A stretch of 10,762 bases of DNA from Chloroflexota bacterium. Lineage in GTDB: Bacteria; Chloroflexota; Ktedonobacteria; Ktedonobacterales; Ktedonobacteraceae. A program made the position numbers and the translations under genes. Shown here in pieces: positions 1 through 4,665 of the stretch (position 1 is the stretch's first letter; each line of letters opens with the position of its first letter). The stretch lies in contig JAJZEJ010000111.1 of NCBI GenBank assembly GCA_021828635.1, forward strand, positions 1 to 10,762, written 5' to 3'. The notes beneath the pieces are model-generated. The model had not been told where the DNA came from and did no database searches. It saw only the letters and a program-made list of their open reading frames with translations.

Positions 1-1167
1 GGCGTTTATCTCGTCTTAACCATAGATCGCCCAGTTGCCATTACCACACAACTGATGAGTCAGATCGAGCTGCGTATCGGCCTGCGCCTGGTTGAAACCA
101 CCGATTCGTTAGTATTGCTTGGCAAATATGACGCCGCTCATATCGATGCCACACTACCCGGACGTGGCTATATACGCAGTAAAACATTGGAAGAGGTGCA
201 GATCGCCTTGCCAACTGCGGGTGAAGACGACGATGAGCAGACGCGCCAGCTTGACGAACTAGTGACACTACTCCAGCAACGCTGTCAAATACCCAAACAG
301 CTACAAGCATCCGCTATCAAGCTTCTGCCAGACTATGTACGTGCCGATTATTTCTTGATGGAAGCCATCTCACATACAAAACCGCTCAATGAGTGTTACC
401 GAATACAAACATTGCGTCCGCGCCTGGGTCTGGAAGATTTCACCTTGCAGCCAATCATCCTTGAATTAAGCTATGATACGCCTCATGCCATCATAGCGGG
501 TGGCCCCGGCAGCGGGCGTACCAGCGTATTACAGACACTCATCCTTATGCTTTCCTGCCCTGAATATCGCCATGCTCAGATCATGCATATTGATTTACGC
601 CGCAGTTCGCGTCTGCTCCGCCGCCTGCCCAACCTGCGCTATGCCGATAGCGAGGCACGCCTGATAGCACTAATTGATACGCTGAAAAGCGAGTTGCGTC
701 AACGCGCCGTCCAGTTACAGGAAGAGACAGAGCGACTTCAAGATGATAGCGACGAAATGCTTGGAACCACCATGACACCACTGGTACTGCTGATCGACGA
801 CTACGACCAGCTTGGTACACTAACACGCAATCCCTTGAACGACCTGAAAGAATTTCTGCTCAAAGCGCGTGAGCTACATCTGCACCTCATCGTTGCGGGT
901 GCGCCCAGCGACCTCACACGCAGCGATCCCCTCTTGCAGCAGGTAAGAGCCACACGCCTGGGCATCATCCTGGGCGGCGATCCCACAGAGCAACCCGTCT
1001 TTGGTGTACGCCTGAGCGATCTACCCCCTGGTCGCGGCTACCTGGTGCGGCGCAACCAGAAGAGCCTGGTGCAGATAGCACACCTGGAAGCTAATCGTCT
1101 CGGCCCCTGGCTCTTGCGTCTGGCGCAGACCACACCCTCTGTAGTAGAAGTTAGTGCTGCTAACTAA
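1..1167 (+). CDS. FtsK/SpoIIIE-type ATPase, EccC/EssC-like, C-terminal part (5' end outside window)
   Basis: The reading frame is open from base 1, so this is the 3' end of a longer gene; the ATG at 55 is internal. The first ~70 codons look like the end of one FtsK/SpoIIIE domain, with the pattern 'DRP...LRIGLRLVETTDSLVLLG...PGRGY' followed by 'EVQIALP'. A complete further ATPase domain follows: Walker A GGPGSGRTS at 499-525 and Walker B LVLLIDDYD at 781-807, closing with PPGRGYLVRR and VQIAHL. Consecutive FtsK domains that each end in PGRGY...VQ are typical of EccC/EssC, the membrane-bound motor that recognises and drives substrates of type VII (ESX/WXG100) secretion. This domain would be the last one. 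The Walker A lysine is replaced by arginine (codon 517-519), which suggests weak or no ATP hydrolysis here; degenerate later domains are known in this family. No other secretion component is visible in the window. The family call is confident; the type VII assignment is somewhat less so. Confidence 0.85.
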   Translation, partial: GVYLVLTIDRPVAITTQLMSQIELRIGLRLVETTDSLVLLGKYDAAHIDATLPGRGYIRSKTLEEVQIALPTAGEDDDEQTRQLDELVTLLQQRCQIPKQLQASAIKLLPDYVRADYFLMEAISHTKPLNECYRIQTLRPRLGLEDFTLQPIILELSYDTPHAIIAGGPGSGRTSVLQTLILMLSCPEYRHAQIMHIDLRRSSRLLRRLPNLRYADSEARLIALIDTLKSELRQRAVQLQEETERLQDDSDEMLGTTMTPLVLLIDDYDQLGTLTRNPLNDLKEFLLKARELHLHLIVAGAPSDLTRSDPLLQQVRATRLGIILGGDPTEQPVFGVRLSDLPPGRGYLVRRNQKSLVQIAHLEANRLGPWLLRLAQTTPSVVEVSAAN

Positions 1168-1183
1168 CAGAATGCTATCCCTA

Positions 1184-1312
1184 GTAGAGACCGATTTATC
1201 GCGTCCGAACCTGTTATTCGTGTCGAGCGCGTGGATCAACGTTACTTGGAATTGCGTTTTCCCACGAGGATCACACGAACCAGTGGTTTGGACGCGATAA
1301 ATCGGTCCCTAC
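1184..1312. repeat. 129-bp foldback (MITE-like) element with 23-bp terminal inverted repeats
   Basis: Arms 1184-1206 and 1290-1312 are inverted repeats of 23 bp with a single mismatch. The symmetry continues in register about base 1248. Positions 1207-1216 and 1280-1289 are partly complementary. Positions 1217-1234 and 1262-1279 match at both ends (TTCGTGT with ACACGAA, CGTGG with CCACG). AACG at 1238-1241 pairs with CGTT at 1255-1258. The whole segment could therefore fold into one long imperfect hairpin. It has no coding capacity. I see no clear target-site duplication. A run TTATTTTT begins four bases after the right arm, so the RNA hairpin might also terminate transcription of the upstream ATPase gene. 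The arm tips recur as the palindrome at 9590-9609. A small non-autonomous mobile element is the likeliest reading; a terminator or other structured intergenic repeat is the alternative. Confidence 0.75.
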
Positions 1313-1378
1313 ACCTTATTTTTCACCTCTCAATAAGAATAGTGGAGCAAAGATAGCATAGGGAGATGGGGATATTTT

Positions 1379-2275
1379 ATGAAACCGCTTGCAACATATC
1401 AGAAGCTGCGCGGCGGGTACTACACACCAAAGCCTATCGCGGATTTTCTAGCACGTTGGGCTATTCAAACTGCTACAGCACAGATTTTAGAGCCAAGTTG
1501 CGGCGATGGTATATTGCTTGCAGCCGCTGCTGAAACTTTGTTAGCGCATGGCACAAACAAGGCTTTATTACCCCATCTTTTGCAAGGCGTGGAGTTCGAC
1601 CCTCTTGAAGCAATCAAAGCCACAGAACGTCTCAACCAAATTGAGAACGATATGCCTGCTATCCCTATTCATCACGGAGACTTCTTTGCCTATTGCCATA
1701 CTCATCTCAACGATAAACGTCTTTTCGATGCCATTATCGGCAACCCACCTTTTGTACGCTATCAAAACTTTCCAGAAGAACAACGCCGTATCGCCTTCTA
1801 TTTGATGCAACGGGCCGGTTTACACCCTAACCGTCTGACCAATACCTGGGTACCTTTTCTTGTTGCCGCCTCTCTACTGCTCAATCCTGGTGGTCGATTA
1901 GCAATGATTATTCCAGCCGAACTATTACAAGTCAATTACGCCGCTGAACTGCGCTATTTTCTAAGTCACTACTATACCTCTATCACGCTTATCACCTTCA
2001 AAAAATTGATCTTCGAGGATATTCAGCAGGAAGTGGTTCTACTACTAGCCGAACGCGACGGACACCAGCATACTGGCATTAGGACACTGGAGTTGAACGG
2101 CATTGCTGAACTAATGGCACTACAATACACCGACCTGACAACAATAGTATTAAAAGAAATGGACCATTCTACCGAAAAGTGGACAAGGTATTTTCTGTGG
2201 GAGAAGTTGCGTGATAGGCGAATTAATCGGAAAAGCGAGATCGGCGTGAAGAAAGTCGCGGCATCAGTGCGATAA
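1379..2275 (+). CDS. N6-adenine DNA methyltransferase, Eco57I-like, probably C-terminally truncated
   Basis: This 298-residue protein has the order of motifs of a gamma-type class I adenine methyltransferase. Motif X is GGYYTPKPIADFLARWA (residues 12-28) and motif I, the S-adenosylmethionine pocket, is ILEPSCGDG (36-44). An acidic motif II, VEFD, lies at 71-74, HHGDFF at 98-103, and the catalytic motif IV NPPF at 122-125. Purine-rich GGGAGATGGGG lies upstream of the ATG. Proteins of this type usually run to roughly 500 residues, with a target-recognition part after a 'KWTRYFL'-like stretch. Here that stretch is at 267-273, and a 25-residue basic tail unlike the usual continuation follows before the stop. 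The enzyme may therefore be a remnant, inactive or altered in specificity. No restriction endonuclease gene is adjacent, so it is an orphan methylase or the relic of a restriction-modification system. The position next to a foldback element suggests an accessory insertion. Confidence 0.8.
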   Translation: MKPLATYQKLRGGYYTPKPIADFLARWAIQTATAQILEPSCGDGILLAAAAETLLAHGTNKALLPHLLQGVEFDPLEAIKATERLNQIENDMPAIPIHHGDFFAYCHTHLNDKRLFDAIIGNPPFVRYQNFPEEQRRIAFYLMQRAGLHPNRLTNTWVPFLVAASLLLNPGGRLAMIIPAELLQVNYAAELRYFLSHYYTSITLITFKKLIFEDIQQEVVLLLAERDGHQHTGIRTLELNGIAELMALQYTDLTTIVLKEMDHSTEKWTRYFLWEKLRDRRINRKSEIGVKKVAASVR

Positions 2276-2299
2276 ACTCCTATGCTCTAAACTCAGGGC

Positions 2300-2328
2300 T
2301 TGACCCAACCCCAAGAGACGTTTATTAT
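2300..2328 (+). promoter_or_regulatory. Sigma-A type promoter for the cyclophilin operon
   Basis: TTGACC at 2300-2305 and TATTAT at 2323-2328 are separated by 17 bp. Each hexamer is one mismatch from consensus. Transcription would begin near 2335 and leave a leader of about 55 nt before the ATG at 2390. The same TTG could be misread as a start codon; its role as a -35 box argues for the downstream ATG. Confidence 0.65.
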
Positions 2329-2389
2329 ATGCGTTAAGAATGACACATGGGTTCGTGCTTTACCAGAGAAGGAGTTTCATACTAATCGT

Positions 2390-3253
2390 ATGCCTAAGAC
2401 AAGTAAACGTGCCGAAACAAAGCGTGCCGCCAGAATAGCGCGAGCGCACGCCACGCAACCACCGAAAATAGAGGTAGATAACGCATCACGCAAATACGGA
2501 CCCGGCTATAAGCCTCCTGCCCGTGGTATTGCCCGTTACCCCTGGGCCACTGCCTTTATCCTGGCTATCATTTTGGTAGGGATCATGGCCCTCTATTATA
2601 ACCATGCTGGCCCTTTCGCACTCGCTAAAAAGTCCGCGCTGGCTTCACCTTGCCTGCAAGCCAGTGTACTCAAGCAGATTACCGATACAGCGGCTGCACC
2701 CAGTTCCACCACCATCGCGGCTACCCAACATACCTATAAAGCAGCACCCGCGATGAGCATCAATCAAAGCAAAACCTATTGTGCGGGCATCAATACCAAT
2801 CGCGGTCTCATCGTCGTCGAACTCGATCCCAAGCTTGCCCCAAACACAGTCAACAACTTCGTTTTTCTGGCGCAGCACCATTTCTATGATGGTCTGACCT
2901 TCCATCGCGTGCTGCAAACCGGCACCTTCCGTATCATCCAGTCCGGCGATCCCACCGGCACAGGTTCCGGTGGCCCTGGCTATAGCATTCCAGCGGAACC
3001 GGTGCAGGGTAACTACACTGCTGGCACTATCGCAATGGCTAAACCGTCCACGGGAACAGCCAACAGCGGAAGCCAATTCTTCATCGACGTGACCAACAAT
3101 ACCAGTTCGTTACAAAAGCAGTATAATCTATTTGGACACGTCGTCCAGGGCATGAAAATAGTACAGTCTATTCAAGGCCCAGGCGACAGTGCGGCAAGTA
3201 AAAGTATTAAGCCTGACGTTATCAATCATCTGATTGTCGCCATGGCTTCGTAA
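2390..3253 (+). CDS. Membrane-anchored cyclophilin-type peptidyl-prolyl cis-trans isomerase
   Basis: This 287-residue protein has a very basic N-terminus (MPKTSKRAETKRAARIARAH), one membrane helix at about 51-70 (WATAFILAIILVGIMALYY) and a cyclophilin domain from about 130 to the end. The topology suggests that the isomerase domain faces outside, where it would assist folding of exported proteins. NTVNNFVFLA, FHRVL (Arg173), IIQSGD (Gln184) and SGSQFFI (Gln229) match the family. The active-site region is modified: two extra residues sit between FHRVL and the Gln, and the usual loop with a His before 'VFG' reads LQKQYNLFG, so that His is missing. Two cysteines (88 and 131) flank the linker and might pair outside the cell. 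AAGGAG lies 15 nt before the ATG, a rather long spacing. An upstream TTG at 2300 is rejected because it is the -35 box. The gene is followed after 11 bp by a second cyclophilin. Confidence 0.88.
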   Translation: MPKTSKRAETKRAARIARAHATQPPKIEVDNASRKYGPGYKPPARGIARYPWATAFILAIILVGIMALYYNHAGPFALAKKSALASPCLQASVLKQITDTAAAPSSTTIAATQHTYKAAPAMSINQSKTYCAGINTNRGLIVVELDPKLAPNTVNNFVFLAQHHFYDGLTFHRVLQTGTFRIIQSGDPTGTGSGGPGYSIPAEPVQGNYTAGTIAMAKPSTGTANSGSQFFIDVTNNTSSLQKQYNLFGHVVQGMKIVQSIQGPGDSAASKSIKPDVINHLIVAMAS

Positions 3254-3264
3254 GGAGTAGGATT

Positions 3265-3777
3265 GTGGCAAAACAATATCGTGAAGCGCCTGCAATGCAG
3301 ATTGATCCGGCGAAGCACTACACAGCTATCATGCACACCGAGAAGGGCGACATCGATATCGAACTCTTCGCGGCCCAGGCACCTGCAACCGTCAACAACT
3401 TCGTTTTCCTGGCACGTGATGGCTTCTACAACAACACGACCTTCCACCGCGTTATCGGCGGTTTTATGGCTCAGGGTGGCGATCCTGAAGGCTCTGGTCG
3501 CGGCGGTCCCGGCTACAAATTTAATGACGAGCGCGGTGCCTTATCGCTCAAACACGACAAAGCTGGTATTCTCTCAATGGCGAATGCCGGTCCCAATACT
3601 AACGGCTCGCAGTTCTTCATCACCTATGGCCCAACGCCGCACCTGAACGGCAAACACGGCGTCTTCGGCCAGATCACGAAGGGTATGGATGTCCTGCAAT
3701 CTATTCGTGAGCGCGACCCACAACGTGATCGCCAACCCGGCGACAAGTTGTTCTCCGTCGAGATCGTCGAGAGCTAG
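3265..3777 (+). CDS. Cytoplasmic cyclophilin-type peptidyl-prolyl cis-trans isomerase
   Basis: This 170-residue protein is a single cyclophilin domain with no signal peptide or membrane helix, so it is probably a cytoplasmic foldase. The catalytic region is well kept: FHRVIGGFMAQGGD (Arg62, Phe67, Gln70), NGSQFFI (Gln116) and HLNGKHGVFG (His131). The tryptophan that sets cyclosporin sensitivity in eukaryotic cyclophilins is His126 here, as is common in bacteria. The start is GTG, chosen because TAAGGAG overlaps the stop of the preceding gene and lies 7 nt upstream; the two genes are evidently co-transcribed and perhaps translationally coupled. Both proteins share an unusual lead-in to the domain (YREAPAMQIDPAKHY here, YKAAPAMSINQSKTY in the neighbour) and the stretch VNNFVFLA. 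A local duplication, with later membrane anchoring or loss of the anchor, is therefore likely. Confidence 0.92.
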   Translation: MAKQYREAPAMQIDPAKHYTAIMHTEKGDIDIELFAAQAPATVNNFVFLARDGFYNNTTFHRVIGGFMAQGGDPEGSGRGGPGYKFNDERGALSLKHDKAGILSMANAGPNTNGSQFFITYGPTPHLNGKHGVFGQITKGMDVLQSIRERDPQRDRQPGDKLFSVEIVES

Positions 3778-3838
3778 CACTTTCAGCCAGAAAGTGGAAG
3801 AGGTGCTTATGAGAGTACGTTACCATAAGCACCTCTTC
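3778..3838 (+). terminator. Double hairpin terminator after the cyclophilin operon
   Basis: Directly after the stop codon, CACTTTC (3778-3784) pairs with GAAAGTG (3790-3796) around a 5-nt loop. A second and stronger perfect 15-bp stem follows (3797-3811 with 3824-3838) around a 12-nt loop, and then TTTGATT. The trailing T-tract is poor, but stem strength and position fit an end-of-operon terminator, possibly acting on both strands. Confidence 0.65.
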
Positions 3839-3923
3839 TTTGATTAGACGCAAATTATCCTTCCCTCATAAGGCTCCTCAATCGTGTAAATAGAAAAGAG
3901 AACATCTAGCAGAGGAGCAAGTT

Positions 3924-3998
3924 ATGAACGCTGTAAAAATCGTCAAGACTTTCATTTCAACTATCCTTCATTTTCCATGCGCTCCGCTTCGACTTTAG
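3924..3998 (+). CDS. Possible 24-residue hydrophobic peptide
   Basis: The peptide would be MNAVKIVKTFISTILHFPCA followed by PLRL and a TAG stop. It is supported mainly by an excellent ribosome site, AGAGGAG, 6 nt before the ATG, which is better than that of several longer genes here. The middle is hydrophobic (FISTILHF) after two lysines, like a short membrane peptide or a truncated signal sequence. Its last 38 bp overlap the 3' end of the oppositely oriented membrane protein gene. A complementary GCTCCTC at 3873-3879 could pair with the ribosome site (GAGGAGC 3912-3918) and mask it. No family is recognised. It could be a real small protein, the stump of a gene lost by rearrangement, or chance. 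Confidence 0.25.
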   Translation: MNAVKIVKTFISTILHFPCAPLRL

Positions 3999-4497
3999 TA
4001 TAAGCGGGATGATGGCGTGTGCCTGTTACGGCTCCCCAGCGACCAATCAGACCGCCAATAAAGCCCCAGATGCATAGGAAGATAATAGTAACGACGATGC
4101 CACTTACAACCTGAGTGGTACCAGTCGTGCTTGCCGATACGTTACCAGGATAGTTGGGAATGTAGCGCACCACGAAACTGGCAAGATAGGTAATCAGGCC
4201 AGCAATAGCGCCAGCGTAAAAGCCCAGGCGGCGCTGAAGTGTGGCTCTACCAACAATCAAACCAGCAAAGAAGCAGATGAGCAGCGTGAGCAGAAAATTG
4301 ACACACTCCAACCCCACCAGCGTATAGGCCAACCCCACCTGCACTTTGCTACCCTCGGCGGCAACGCGCTGATAAGTGGGCGAGTTGAACAGCGTAATAC
4401 CCACATTGAGTAGCACGCTCAAGAGTCCCGCGCCAACACCACATACAATCATCAAAGGGAGACCACGTCCCGTTGTTTGTTGTTCTGTACCTTGCAT
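3961..4497 (-). CDS. Four-helix membrane protein of unknown function
   Basis: This 178-residue protein has four predicted membrane segments at about 13-37, 61-84, 91-112 and 129-152. The connecting loops are short, apart from a polar outer stretch rich in Thr and Ser (RYIPNYPGNVSASTTGTT, 111-128). The termini, a Gln/Thr-rich start and a charged tail (KVEAERMENEG), probably lie in the cytoplasm. Glycine-rich helix ends (GFIGGLIGRWG) are reminiscent of small DUF-type membrane proteins that occur widely in Chloroflexota, but I cannot name a family. The ATG at 4497 is preceded only by a weak purine stretch (GATCGAGATAT). It is transcribed divergently from the secreted hydrolase-like gene at 4666, with a palindrome in between, so the two might be co-regulated. 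This is inference only. Confidence 0.75.
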   Translation of the reverse strand: MQGTEQQTTGRGLPLMIVCGVGAGLLSVLLNVGITLFNSPTYQRVAAEGSKVQVGLAYTLVGLECVNFLLTLLICFFAGLIVGRATLQRRLGFYAGAIAGLITYLASFVVRYIPNYPGNVSASTTGTTQVVSGIVVTIIFLCIWGFIGGLIGRWGAVTGTRHHPAYTKVEAERMENEG

Positions 4498-4522
4498 ATA
4501 TCTCGATCACTTCTAATGAATT

Positions 4523-4559
4523 CAACAGGATAAGAATGCTACCTGTTGTCATTGTACCA
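4523..4559 (-). promoter_or_regulatory. Extended -10 promoter with overlapping inverted repeat, upstream of the membrane protein gene
   Basis: On the minus strand TGGTACAAT (4559-4551) fits an extended -10 (TGnTACAAT); no good -35 is visible. The expected start of transcription, near 4544, falls inside a perfect inverted repeat CAACAGG-N12-CCTGTTG (4523-4548). A repressor bound there would block this promoter. It could alternatively be a hairpin at the 5' end of the transcript. Confidence 0.4.
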
Positions 4560-4665
4560 CTGAGCAAATCATTGACGCACTTACCAAAATTTTTGGGGGT
4601 GCTGAGTATGCTGGTAATAGGGGATACATGAAGCCTCTTGTTAATGTCGTGAGGTATAAGCATTC

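Noticed and set aside
2300..2389. A 30-codon N-terminal extension of the anchored cyclophilin from TTG at 2300
   Set aside because: The TTG is the first part of a TTGACC -35 box with a TATTAT -10 at 17 bp. No ribosome site precedes it, and the ATG at 2390 begins a typical basic N-terminus.
2645..3076. A 143-codon minus-strand frame opposite the first cyclophilin
   Set aside because: It lies wholly within a well-supported gene, has no ribosome site, and its low-complexity Gly/Cys-rich product matches nothing; it mirrors the GC-periodic codons of the other strand.
3263..3646. A 127-codon plus-strand frame inside the second cyclophilin
   Set aside because: It is a shifted reading of the cyclophilin codons, with an Arg/Ser/Thr-rich composition and no family features.
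4572..4619. TTGACG at 4572-4577 and TAATAG at 4614-4619 as a promoter for the secreted protein gene
   Set aside because: The spacing between these hexamers is 36 bp, and no -10 lies 16-18 bp after TTGACG. I could not assign a promoter for this gene with confidence.
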